A DNA stretch of 64,000 bases from Prolixibacteraceae bacterium JC049 (GTDB lineage: Bacteria; Bacteroidota; Bacteroidia; Bacteroidales; Prolixibacteraceae): NCBI GenBank assembly GCA_023369685.1, contig SACZ01000009.1, forward strand, positions 35,642-99,641. The letters run 5' to 3'. Each line of letters begins with the position of its first letter. Within the stretch, counting starts at the first letter, position 1. The translations under genes and the position numbers were made by a program. Positions 55,681-63,819 of this stretch are shown here, piece after piece. Under the pieces are notes generated by a model. The model was not told the origin of the DNA. It searched no databases and saw only the letters and a program-made list of their open reading frames with translations.

Positions 55681-56265
55681 TTAAACACCAACCTGTCTAA
55701 CCCAGTCTCTTATCAAAGTTCCAATTCTAGCTAAATCTTGGTCTGAAAGCTCTCCACTATGCATTATTACATTTCTGGAACGTTCTAGCGTTTTTATGAT
55801 TTGCTGTGCCCATTCAAGTGAGATAATATGAGGTTCAAAGAAGTCCCAATTATCACCTCTCATTATTGAGACTAAATCACCAAACTCTGTGTAATTTATA
55901 TAATTATCACCTCTTTGTGTGTGCCACTTAATTTTGTCTTCTTCCTCTTTTCTTGATTCCGCTTTATCTTTAATTTTTTTAGGAACACGTTTTTCCCACC
56001 AATCAGAGCCAATCTCCTCAAAGAAAATCTGTGTAATAAGTTCTCTTATACTATTCTCAAAAGAGCATATCGCAGTAAATACATGTGACATTTTTTTTGC
56101 CTTTATAACAAGTTCTGAAGGTAGTTCATCAATGCATAAAAGCTTATAAATATCTTCGTCTTCAATCTTAGCTAAAGATTTTGTGCATTTAGCCTCAGTT
56201 TCTGACAATGCTTCTTTTGTTAAAATGCCTTTAAAAACAAAGGAATATAATGGTTCTGTTTTCAT
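55681..56265 (-). CDS. HEPN-like (Swt1-type) protein
   Basis: 194 residues, all-helical. Near the C-terminus the segment RNVIMH (in ERSRNVIMHSGELS) fits the Rx4-6H signature of HEPN ribonuclease or nucleotide-binding proteins, and the arrangement recalls Swt1-like HEPN domains. It overlaps the DUF5343 gene upstream by 4 bases, so the two are expressed together. A toxin-like RNase role paired with the DUF5343 protein is inference. Confidence 0.65.
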   Translation of the reverse strand: MKTEPLYSFVFKGILTKEALSETEAKCTKSLAKIEDEDIYKLLCIDELPSELVIKAKKMSHVFTAICSFENSIRELITQIFFEEIGSDWWEKRVPKKIKDKAESRKEEEDKIKWHTQRGDNYINYTEFGDLVSIMRGDNWDFFEPHIISLEWAQQIIKTLERSRNVIMHSGELSDQDLARIGTLIRDWVRQVGV

Positions 56266-56894
56266 AGCAAATGCTCTTTAAGAGATTTGAATATTGCATC
56301 ATAAACAGCCATCTCTTTTGTCTCTGGCAAGTGTATTTGAATATTATAGTGCATTTCTGTTGTAATACTTTTATTTATAATTTCTCCTATTTTCTCGGGT
56401 TCAGGATTAGTTTGTTTTTCTTCCTCTTGCTCCACAAAAGAAGGTTCAACCCTAGATATAGCACTCTTTGTTTCAAATACTGCCATTTTGCATAATTCAA
56501 TATATGTATTCGCCATGAGATTTAAAACGTGGTCTTTTTTCTTGCCTTGAAATATGGTTTTGAGTTTATTCTTTACTTCTTCCTTGGTCATATTTTGTGC
56601 ATTCTTATTGATTTGAAATAAGTCTGCATATCCTTGCCTAATACATTCTCCTAGAACTGTTGCAGTTTGAGTTTGGTCAATAAGCTCATAGTATTTTGAA
56701 GTTGGAGCTCCGCTGCCATCCAGAATATTCAAATCTTTAAAAAGACGTATGTACAGTCTATCATTTTTACTTTTAAACCCTAACTGCTCCAGAAAACCTA
56801 GTGTAAATTTTGTAGGAGCCTGAGCGTTTACAACAGCTTCCATGATAGCATTGAGGTTTTTTGTCGTAATTAAATAACTTTCAATTATTGGCAT
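56262..56894 (-). CDS. DUF5343 family protein
   Basis: 210 residues. The DUF5343 pattern is clear: MPIIESYLITTKNLNAIMEAVVNAQAPTKFTLGFLEQLGF (two parts), LNILDGSGAPTSKYYELIDQTQT, LGECIRQGYADLF and KNKLKTIFQGKK. It may carry a winged-helix N-terminal domain. It precedes the HEPN-like gene in one cassette whose ends match (GTTAGCAAT / ATTGCTAAC). Confidence 0.82.
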   Translation of the reverse strand: MPIIESYLITTKNLNAIMEAVVNAQAPTKFTLGFLEQLGFKSKNDRLYIRLFKDLNILDGSGAPTSKYYELIDQTQTATVLGECIRQGYADLFQINKNAQNMTKEEVKNKLKTIFQGKKKDHVLNLMANTYIELCKMAVFETKSAISRVEPSFVEQEEEKQTNPEPEKIGEIINKSITTEMHYNIQIHLPETKEMAVYDAIFKSLKEHLL

Positions 56895-57010
56895 ATTATT
56901 AATCTTTGTTGGTTAATATCTTTTCTATGAGAGCAATAAATGCATAGGGTAGTTAGGCTATTGCTTTCAGGTATTTTCTAATATCATCAGTTCTTTATTA
57001 AAATTATTGC

Positions 57011-57200
57011 TAACGGTCTTGGCTATGTGCCGGACGGGATTTTGAAAAACTGATCCTTCCTGTTTGCCACCGAGCCAATTCGTTGTTTTAGTGATTTTTC
57101 TTTTCGATAGCCAAATCGTCAACGACGAATTGGCGCTGATGCCACGAAGAACAGAAGCTTGCTTTTCCACTCAAGCCCGACTGGCATTTAGCTTTTGTTA
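57011..57200 (-). repeat. 190-bp attC-like repeat, copy 5
   Basis: Starts TAACGGTCTTGGC and ends GCTTTTGTTA, with CTTCCTGTTTGCCACC in place of the usual CTTTCAATTTACCACT. The inner stem is intact. Right flank TATGGGC mirrors GCCCATA at 58091. Confidence 0.8.
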
Positions 57201-57211
57201 TGGGCTGATTT

Positions 57212-57694
57212 TTATTCATCTTTCCATCTGTCAAATAATCTTTTTGTATTTCTAAATCGAGAACTTGTTCCATAGTTGTCTTCATAATTATCAACGGCAT
57301 CAAATATTACATCTCGATACTCTGTTTTCCAATCACGATCAGAGATATATTTATTAATAATGCAATAACAAAACCTATCAAGTGAGTTAAGATAGTTTTC
57401 TATTGCAACATTATTTTTATCATTAAAAAGCTCCAAAGTATCCGATGAGATTTCTTTGTCAGAAATACCAATTTCTCGAATTTCAAATGATATTTTGTCA
57501 AGAGCTTCTTTTCGCTTAAACATTTCACTTTCCATTTCCAAAACAGTCATTAAAGTACTATTTCGTTGATTGTCAGAAAGATTTTTCAATTGTTCTTTTA
57601 CCTTTTTTAATTGAAAATACGCAACAAGAAGAATACCAAGAGCAGTGAAAGTATTTATAGCTGTAGAAATTGCAATTATTTTTTCAGGATTCAT
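57212..57694 (-). CDS. Single-TM helical protein of unknown function
   Basis: 160 residues. One N-terminal TM helix (about 8-26) is followed by a short coiled coil and a helical domain with RFCYCIIN and DNYEDNYGTSSRFR. It recalls the DUF4760-like membrane-anchored proteins but the match is weak. It overlaps the next upstream gene by 4 bases. Confidence 0.6.
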   Translation of the reverse strand: MNPEKIIAISTAINTFTALGILLVAYFQLKKVKEQLKNLSDNQRNSTLMTVLEMESEMFKRKEALDKISFEIREIGISDKEISSDTLELFNDKNNVAIENYLNSLDRFCYCIINKYISDRDWKTEYRDVIFDAVDNYEDNYGTSSRFRNTKRLFDRWKDE

Positions 57695-57945
57695 TTTTCT
57701 TTCATTTTTTGCATTAATTTCTGAAGAATAACCTGAGCTTTATTTGAGTTTGTAATCGTACTTCGATGATCTTGAGATTTTAATCCAAATCCTCCATCTC
57801 CAGTTTTGAACAACATCAGTACTTGCGAAAGCGATATTCCAGAATCTTTCAGCAACGGAACTATTTCATCTAATAAATCATCAATCTCAGAATTAGAATT
57901 TGCTCTTTTCAATTTTCTCAATTTTTCATCTAGTAGCTCTTTCAT
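57691..57945 (-). CDS. Small helical protein of unknown function
   Basis: 84 residues from the ATG at 57945; the frame extends 11 codons to a TTG at 57978. It is helical and charged (MKELLDEKLRKLKRANSNSEIDDLLDEIVPLL), ending in a Lys-rich helix. Not recognised. It is the first gene of a two-gene cassette with the TM protein gene. Confidence 0.5.
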   Translation of the reverse strand: MKELLDEKLRKLKRANSNSEIDDLLDEIVPLLKDSGISLSQVLMLFKTGDGGFGLKSQDHRSTITNSNKAQVILQKLMQKMKEK

Positions 57946-57968
57946 TTTTGGTGTTTTTCTAATTCCGA

Positions 57969-58053
57969 CTAACGTCAAAGTTAATCTACTGATTATATGT
58001 ACTTTATTTTTTTTCTGTTTTCATACCAATTTTACTATAACTAAAGACGTTAG
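57969..58053. repeat. Inverted repeat inside a cassette, possible attC relic
   Basis: CTAACGTC (57969-57976) and GACGTTAG (58046-58053) form 8-base inverted repeats around 69 bases of AT-rich sequence. They resemble cassette-border motifs, but lie inside a cassette whose true ends (57201 and 58096) already match. Confidence 0.4.
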
Positions 58054-58096
58054 CGGAAAAACTCAACTGTTTTTCGACAAGTAGGGGGATTGCCCA

Positions 58097-58225
58097 TAAC
58101 GGTTAAGTGTAAGTTTTTGTAGCGGATTTTCGGAGTGATTTTCCGTCCGAAAGGACTGGAAAATCGATGCGGGAATCCGACCAACGCACTGCCACAAACC
58201 CCGCTATAAAATTTACACATTGTTA
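58097..58225 (-). repeat. attC-like site, ~125-bp class
   Basis: Begins TAACGGTTAAGTGTAAG and ends TTACACATTGTTA. The arms pair almost fully: GTGTAAGTTTTTGTAGCGG with CCGCTATAAAATTTACAC. The centre is a tight hairpin, GATTTTCCGTCC..GGACTGGAAAATC. This is the clearest fold-back of the short class. Confidence 0.75.
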
Positions 58226-58239
58226 CCGCCAGTTTTTAT

Positions 58240-59049
58240 CTAATTATTTTTTATCTGAATATGGATATGGTCATCATGTCTAACCGCTCCACAGCCATGA
58301 AACCTTATCTTTTCGCTTGTCAATTTCATTCGATTTTTCAAATGTGGTTCTATAAACAACTTTTCCAAACCAGGTGTTTCAAGAAAAGCCAATAGCAAAC
58401 TTTTAGTTCCTTTCTCTGAAAACTTCAGGCCTGAGTTAATTCTCCAAATTGTCAAATATTTAGGATAGTCGTATTGAAAATATCCTTTCTTTTTGCAAAC
58501 TTCTGTCTGATTAAACTCTTCTTCTGTTGGATTTTCAAAGACTCCGTAACCACTTATCGATTTATTTTTCTCAACAATTTCTCCATTCTCATTCTGATAA
58601 ACTAGACTAAAGTCAACTTTATTTCCGTCGTTATGACTCAAATGAGGAAGTAGAGGAAACCCTTTAATAAATGGAAAACATGCGTCTAAATATAAAATCG
58701 TAATTCTGTCATTCCGCTGATTTAGTCTATTTGAAACATTACTCAAATAAACATTCATTTTCTTTGTTACATAATTGCGATTCAAAAGAACTGTCAAAAA
58801 GTTTGCAGCTTTCAAGTTTGTTGCCTCACTAATCCTTTCTCGTCCAACATATTTTGCAATTCTAGGAACAATTAAAAAGCTCATAAATAAATACAAGACA
58901 ACAAAAATTAAAGTTCTCTTCAAGTAAAATTGTCTAAGAATTTTACGCGAAAAATAAACTGAGAACAAATAAACAACCCCTCCTATTTGTGTTAATACAG
59001 TCAGCAGGAAAAATATTATTATGTGCTTTATCAATTTTCTAATTTTCAT
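58240..59049 (-). CDS. Membrane-anchored putative LAS-type metallopeptidase
   Basis: 269 residues. Two N-terminal TM helices (about 8-32 and 45-63) are followed by a domain with HLSHNDGNKVDFSLVY and, at the C-terminus, CGAVRHDDHIHIQI. The H-x6-D and H-x-H spacing is that of zinc LAS peptidases such as MepA, which cut peptidoglycan crosslinks. The family assignment rests only on those motifs. It is a single-gene cassette with ends GTTACCGCCA / TTGGCGGTAAC. Confidence 0.55.
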   Translation of the reverse strand: MKIRKLIKHIIIFFLLTVLTQIGGVVYLFSVYFSRKILRQFYLKRTLIFVVLYLFMSFLIVPRIAKYVGRERISEATNLKAANFLTVLLNRNYVTKKMNVYLSNVSNRLNQRNDRITILYLDACFPFIKGFPLLPHLSHNDGNKVDFSLVYQNENGEIVEKNKSISGYGVFENPTEEEFNQTEVCKKKGYFQYDYPKYLTIWRINSGLKFSEKGTKSLLLAFLETPGLEKLFIEPHLKNRMKLTSEKIRFHGCGAVRHDDHIHIQIKNN

Positions 59050-59102
59050 CCTCTCTATTCTTTCTTCGCTTTTGCAACTTGCTCATTTCTTGAAATTGGC
59101 GG

Positions 59103-59291
59103 TAACGGTCTTGGCTATGTGCCGGACGGGATTTTGGAAACTAATCCTTCCAGTTTACCACCGAGCCAATTCGTTGTTTTATTGATTTTTCTTTTCGATA
59201 GCCAAATCGTCAACGACGAATTGGCGCTGATGCCACGAAGTACAGAAGCCTGCTTTGCCACTAAAACCCGACTGGCATTTAGCTTTTGTTA
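59103..59291 (-). repeat. 190-bp attC-like repeat, copy 6
   Basis: Starts TAACGGTCTTGGC and ends GCTTTTGTTA. At 189 bases it lacks one base in the GATTTTG(A)AAA run relative to other copies, which breaks the conserved minus-strand reading frame. Confidence 0.8.
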
Positions 59292-59299
59292 TAGCCTGT

Positions 59300-60271
59300 T
59301 TAGTTTGTAAATTTGCAAAATCTCATTTTCTTTCTGTAAATTATACGAGGTTGACTATTTGCTAATTTCTTATAGTCATAATATACGTGAAAAATAAAGT
59401 TCTCTTCTTTAACTAACTTAGAATGAAATGCCATTTTCTTACTAATTTCAGTAAAATGAGCACTCAAATCTTTCCCATATTTTTCAAGTAAAGCTGCATA
59501 TTCATCTTCACGCATTAGGTCCTTCACTAACTGCATTGAGATATTTATGTCTTGTATTGAATTTGTAGCTTTAAAATGATTAGATTGAAAAGCCCAGCAA
59601 TCACAATCCATGGGAATAGAAGTTACTCTCTCTTTAGGAAACTCTTCGTGTCTAGGATTATTATTATCCTGATATTCTATTAAATAATTCATTAACACAA
59701 ACAAGCCCCCAAAAGAATATATTAGATTCTCAAGTGTACAAATAGAAAAAGAGTTGACCTTGTCATGTTTCATTTTATTATAACTAGTCCACCAAACAGG
59801 TACTGTTCGGTCTTTTTCAGTTTCAAATGGTAGAATTACAGTAAGTTCATCTGAATTGTCAAGGGATGACAAAAAGTGAACGGCTTTTTTATTTAAATTA
59901 AATTGCTCATTAGCAAGCTCAAAGTAAAAAGCAAAATCGGGATATCCATACATTAATTTCTCAACCTTTTCTTTCCTTCTCTTATTCAACCCGTCTTGTA
60001 AAGCTTCAAATTCATCTTTCTTTCCAGCTTCAGATAGAAAATTTGACTGTTTTGAATTCCACATCTTTTCAACTTCCCTTTTGTCTAAAAAGTGCTTGTG
60101 AATGACAATTTTCATTAAATTTTCTACTTCACTACACACTCTCAAATGCAACTCCTGAATTTTAATTGAATAGGATTTCAAGTTACTTTCTGTAAACGAA
60201 ATATATCTTCCAATTTCTTTAAACTCTTCTTCTAATACATTAAATATTCCTTCATATATTTTATTTTCCAT
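59300..60271 (-). CDS. Helical protein of unknown function with YNKMKHD motif
   Basis: 323 residues, no signal or TM segment. The centre has VPVWWTSYNKMKHDKVNSF, a W-W-x2-YN-x2-KHD motif that I have seen in HEPN-like or abortive-infection proteins of Bacteroidota but cannot place. An EVENLMKIVIHKHFLD helix lies near residue 50. It is a single-gene cassette with ends TATAGCCT / AGGCTATA. Confidence 0.6.
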   Translation of the reverse strand: MENKIYEGIFNVLEEEFKEIGRYISFTESNLKSYSIKIQELHLRVCSEVENLMKIVIHKHFLDKREVEKMWNSKQSNFLSEAGKKDEFEALQDGLNKRRKEKVEKLMYGYPDFAFYFELANEQFNLNKKAVHFLSSLDNSDELTVILPFETEKDRTVPVWWTSYNKMKHDKVNSFSICTLENLIYSFGGLFVLMNYLIEYQDNNNPRHEEFPKERVTSIPMDCDCWAFQSNHFKATNSIQDINISMQLVKDLMREDEYAALLEKYGKDLSAHFTEISKKMAFHSKLVKEENFIFHVYYDYKKLANSQPRIIYRKKMRFCKFTN

Positions 60272-60295
60272 CTTCTTTGTTGCTTTAATAGGCTA

Positions 60296-60485
60296 TAACG
60301 GTCTTGGCTATGTGCCGGACGGGATTTTAAAACTCCGATCTTTTCAATTTACCACTGAGCCAATTCGTTGTTTTATTGATTTTTCTTTTCGATAGCCAAA
60401 TCGTCAACGACGAATTGGCGCTGATGCCACAAAGCACAGAAGCCTGATTTACCACTGAAACCCGACTGGCATTTAGCTTTTGTTA
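60296..60485 (-). repeat. 190-bp attC-like repeat, copy 7
   Basis: Starts TAACGGTCTTGGC and ends GCTTTTGTTA. Differences cluster in the segment after CGGGATTTT (AAACTCCGATC). The right flank CCAAC mirrors GTTGG at 61440. Confidence 0.8.
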
Positions 60486-60495
60486 CCAACTGGTT

Positions 60496-61392
60496 TTAAT
60501 TATTGTTACCATCAGTATATCCTGTCTTATTTTTGATTTTTCGTCTTATAAGAAATAATAAAGTAGCAAATAATAATGCTATAAGAGCTCCCAAAAAACT
60601 AATAAACTTCTCCCAGAATATCTGACCAAGTTCCATCATTTTATTTTTAAGATTATATTTATTATCAACATAAACTCTAACAGCTATAGATTTTGCTGTT
60701 TTGGGAACTGATGGGCCTGTACAGTTAGCTGTGTTAAATAATTCAATGTTAGCACTCACTTCAAAAATCCCCGCGCATTTGGGAGTTAAAGTAAACCGAA
60801 CCTCTGATCCACTTGGATGAATTCTAATACACTCTGTTTTGGTAGGAGAAATATCAAAATCTGGAGCAAATGGTGTTATTTTTGCAAATTGTCCAATTTC
60901 GGCAGGTATAAGTGCTTCATCTTGAACCATGCCTTCATCAAAAATTACTTTAGCATCACTAGCACCTATACAAATTCTTAATTCTCCATGTTCATGAACT
61001 TTAAATTCTCCATCAACAGCTAACTTTACTGTATATTCTTCTAACTTTTTTAATTGAAGTCCTTCTTTATTACGACCTATACCAAATGCATTCTTAGTTT
61101 TTGAATTGATTTTGGATGACCTACGTTCTGCCTTCCGTTTTTTCCTTTCCGCTTCTTCTATTACACGTTTTTCTAATTCAGCTCTTCTTTGTCGTTCTAC
61201 TTCTTCCAATCGTTTTCTTTCTATTTCCTGTTTTAGTCGCTGCTCTCGTTCGGATTTTTGATGTACAGTTTCTGAGTTTTTAATTGATTTATCTTTTGTT
61301 CCACATGAATAGAAAACTAGAACAAATATCAAAATCGATAAGGCAAATATTATTGACGATACACAATTCGTAGTTTTTGACGAAGGATTCAT
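60496..61392 (-). CDS. Coiled-coil membrane protein of unknown function
   Basis: 298 residues. A hydrophobic N-terminus ends in FYSC, which may be a signal anchor or a loose lipobox. A Glu/Arg-rich coiled coil covers about 45-95, then a beta-rich central domain (EYTVKLAVDGEFKVHEHGELRICIGASDAKVIF) and a C-terminal TM helix at about 265-288. Two membrane segments around an extracytoplasmic beta domain are unusual. It is a single-gene cassette with ends GTTACCAAC / GTTGGTAAC. Confidence 0.65.
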   Translation of the reverse strand: MNPSSKTTNCVSSIIFALSILIFVLVFYSCGTKDKSIKNSETVHQKSEREQRLKQEIERKRLEEVERQRRAELEKRVIEEAERKKRKAERRSSKINSKTKNAFGIGRNKEGLQLKKLEEYTVKLAVDGEFKVHEHGELRICIGASDAKVIFDEGMVQDEALIPAEIGQFAKITPFAPDFDISPTKTECIRIHPSGSEVRFTLTPKCAGIFEVSANIELFNTANCTGPSVPKTAKSIAVRVYVDNKYNLKNKMMELGQIFWEKFISFLGALIALLFATLLFLIRRKIKNKTGYTDGNNN

Positions 61393-61444
61393 GCTAAAAG
61401 GCTTTATTGTTTAGATACTATTGCTGCTTTTTAAAACTTGTTGG

Positions 61445-61568
61445 TAACGGTGTGTATATGGCATGTAGGCGATTGCGTGCCTCAAACCTATCAGACCGAG
61501 ATGAAGTTGGAGCGGGTTAAAACCGCTGAATTTACTACTGTCCCGCCTATTTGCTATATACATTGTTG
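61445..61568 (-). repeat. attC-like site, ~125-bp class
   Basis: Begins TAACGGTGTGTATATGGC and ends GCTATATACATTGTTG. Arms GTGTATATGGCA..TAGGCG and CGCCTA..GCTATATACA pair; the inner hairpin is AGCGG...CCGCT. Right flank TAGCTA mirrors TAGCTA at 62692. Confidence 0.75.
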
Positions 61569-61589
61569 TAGCTAGTTATTAAAGCAAAT

Positions 61590-62645
61590 CTATTTTATTA
61601 AGTAAGTGAATATAAAATTTGCTATTAAACTTGTTATTATGCTAATAACAATAGAAAATGAGAACCATAACCACTTTCTTTCTAGTTTCTTACATATCCT
61701 GTCCCTATATTTTTTAGATTGTCGTGTAACAACCAAAAAACTCGGCTCTTTGCTTTCTGCCAAATTAGAAACCCAAACCAAAAAGGTTATAGAAATAATA
61801 ATAGAAATCAGTATAAATATAGCCACCTTAAAATAGTACTGTGCGGATTGTCCATTAGCGATATATGTAGAAAGGAAATTAATTTTTTGAGATATATCAA
61901 TGTTCTCCCTGTTCATAAATTCATTAACATAGTCAACTTGTTTAAGGTTAAAGAATTTTATGGCTGATATTGCTCCTGCAAGTGAAATTATAAGGTATAC
62001 AATAAGTACACCAACTGAAATTCTTGCTGAATTAATTCGAATAAAATTTTTAAGTTTATTAACAGGATTTATTAATGAGTTTATCTGGTTGGAAAATAAA
62101 TGTTCAATGTCATAAGCCCAGCTTCTTGCAGTATGACTAATGGTTAATACAAATTCACCAATATCTCCTATATAGTCAAGTGAAGGTTCATTTGCCTTTT
62201 TTTCATAATTTGAAATTGTAATTAACAACTCAATTGTTTGCTTTTCAGGTACAGTCTTATCGGCAAATAAAATTAGATAATCCCAGGTTAGCACTGCTGC
62301 AACACAAGTAATTGGTTTAATCTCATTATAAGTTTCTAGTTCTGTAATACCACCAAGAGTAACAGATGAACCATCGGAAAAATATAATGTTGTTCGAAAC
62401 TGAATTAACTTACCTTTGTTTTGCTGTTCGATTCTTTGGTTTACAAGATTATAGAAGTTTTGTAAATCTTTTAAATGTAGTTCGAAATTTCCTTGTATCT
62501 TTTTTTGTAAAGTTTGAGGTAGTCCAAGCAAATTAGTTATAAAATCACCAAACTGTCCTTCATCAAAGGGTAATGTCAAATATCCCTTTGTGAAATCGTG
62601 AATTTCTTCAGGTTGAGAATCATGTTTTATTTTTATTTCTTTCAT
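61590..62645 (-). CDS. Three-TM membrane protein of unknown function
   Basis: 351 residues. The first ~195 residues look cytoplasmic and mixed alpha/beta (ITNLLGLPQTLQKKIQGNFEL, FRTTLYFSDGSSVTLGGITELETY). Three TM helices follow at about 210-232, 272-296 and 328-350. No family recognised. It is a single-gene cassette with ends GTTGTAGCTA / TAGCTACAAC. Confidence 0.65.
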   Translation of the reverse strand: MKEIKIKHDSQPEEIHDFTKGYLTLPFDEGQFGDFITNLLGLPQTLQKKIQGNFELHLKDLQNFYNLVNQRIEQQNKGKLIQFRTTLYFSDGSSVTLGGITELETYNEIKPITCVAAVLTWDYLILFADKTVPEKQTIELLITISNYEKKANEPSLDYIGDIGEFVLTISHTARSWAYDIEHLFSNQINSLINPVNKLKNFIRINSARISVGVLIVYLIISLAGAISAIKFFNLKQVDYVNEFMNRENIDISQKINFLSTYIANGQSAQYYFKVAIFILISIIISITFLVWVSNLAESKEPSFLVVTRQSKKYRDRICKKLERKWLWFSFSIVISIITSLIANFIFTYLIK

Positions 62646-62697
62646 AATTGATTTATATCATGGTTATTGAATTCACAGTCTCTGTTCTAATTAGCTA

Positions 62698-62887
62698 CAA
62701 CGGTCTTGGCTATGTGCCGGACGGGATTTTGAAATACCGATCCATTCAACTTACCACTGAGCCAATTCGTTGTTTTAGTGATTTTTCTTTTCGATAGCCA
62801 AATCGTCAACGACGAATTGGCGCTGATGCCACAAAGTACAGAAGCCTGCTTTGCCACTGAAACCCGACTGGCATTTAGCTTTTGTTA
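62698..62887 (-). repeat. 190-bp attC-like repeat, copy 8
   Basis: Starts CAACGGTCTTGGC and ends GCTTTTGTTA, with inner and outer stems intact. The right flank GTGGCAG mirrors TTGCCAC at 63622. Confidence 0.8.
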
Positions 62888-62897
62888 GTGGCAGTTT

Positions 62898-63605
62898 TTA
62901 TTCATTTTTTTCGCTATCGGTCTCCTTTTCCTTTTTAATGTTTTCGAAGTTAATTTTTTGTATCCTTTGCTCTGCTTTGGTCGCTTTTAGAAGTCGTGTC
63001 AATAACAAGGCAAAGATTGGAATTGAAGTTATTGCAAAAAACATCGTTATTAGCTCAGTGGAATTCTTATTCTCAAAAAGAACAATATCAGATTTAGATG
63101 CAAAAACTGTAGCTACTATAGCAGTCATGGTTGTCATTAGTGCAAGTGTAACGCTTATACTTTCTTTTGAAATTGACTTAGCTTTTTCAATATATATAAC
63201 TTCACGTTTTGATTCGGCTTCCTCTTCACCACCTAGCTCTTTTAAATTTATCGTTAATTCGCAATATTTTAATTTACTTTCCGAGTTCAAAAAAGGATTG
63301 TCTAGAATCTCCTTTGATAAATCCTCAGCAAGTTCTTCATTTTCATAAATGTCATCGATTTTGACATTATATTTACGAGCAGTTGAGAAAATAATTGAAT
63401 CAATTAGATCTTGACTTGGAATGTGTTGCCCTACAATTAATGGTCTAATAGAATAAAGCAACTCTTTATTAGCCATTTGGATTTTCTGAGCATATTCTTT
63501 ATTCTCCTTTTTTGCGAAAATCTTATTGGTAATTACGAAGACGAGAATCCCACTAATAATTCCTCCTCCAATTCCGATAGTCCATGCATTGTTTAAAATA
63601 TCCAT
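62898..63605 (-). CDS. Three-TM membrane protein of unknown function
   Basis: 235 residues. TM helices occur at about 8-28, 150-168 and 185-205, separated by a helical, acidic domain (DLSKEILDNPFLNSESKLKYCELTINLKELGGEEEAE). Not recognised. It is a single-gene cassette with ends GTTAGTGGCA / TGCCACTAAC. Confidence 0.65.
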   Translation of the reverse strand: MDILNNAWTIGIGGGIISGILVFVITNKIFAKKENKEYAQKIQMANKELLYSIRPLIVGQHIPSQDLIDSIIFSTARKYNVKIDDIYENEELAEDLSKEILDNPFLNSESKLKYCELTINLKELGGEEEAESKREVIYIEKAKSISKESISVTLALMTTMTAIVATVFASKSDIVLFENKNSTELITMFFAITSIPIFALLLTRLLKATKAEQRIQKINFENIKKEKETDSEKNE

Positions 63606-63629
63606 TGTTCTTTATTTTTAAATTGCCAC

Positions 63630-63819
63630 TAACGGTCTTGGCTATGTGCCGGACGGGATTTTGAAAAGTCGATCCTTTCAATTTGTCACTGAGCCAATTC
63701 GTTGTTTTATTGATTTTTCTTTTCGATAGCCAAATCGTCAACGACGAATTGGCGCTGATGCCACGAAGCACAGAAGCTTGCTTTGCCACTGAAACCCGAC
63801 TGGCATTTAGCTTTTGTTA
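63630..63819 (-). repeat. 190-bp attC-like repeat, copy 9
   Basis: Starts TAACGGTCTTGGC and ends GCTTTTGTTA. It has CAATTTGTCACT where most copies have CAATTTACCACT. It is the last site in the window, so the array continues past 64000. Confidence 0.8.

Noticed and set aside
57969..58053. A full additional attC site
   Set aside because: Only an 8-base inverted repeat is present, with no fold-back arms, and the surrounding cassette ends already match each other.
49632..63789. A conserved ~55-residue reading frame on the minus strand in several copies of the 190-bp repeat
   Set aside because: It follows from the near identity of the repeats; copy 6 has a one-base deletion that breaks it, there is no consistent start or ribosome site, and the folded attC reading explains the conservation.
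49673..63819. CRISPR array
   Set aside because: Repeats are ~190 bp and separated by gene-sized 0.7-2.2 kb segments, with no cas genes.
49673..63819. MITE or transposon insertions
   Set aside because: Bases on the two sides of a repeat are not duplicated; instead the matching ends lie on opposite sides of each gene, as for cassettes.
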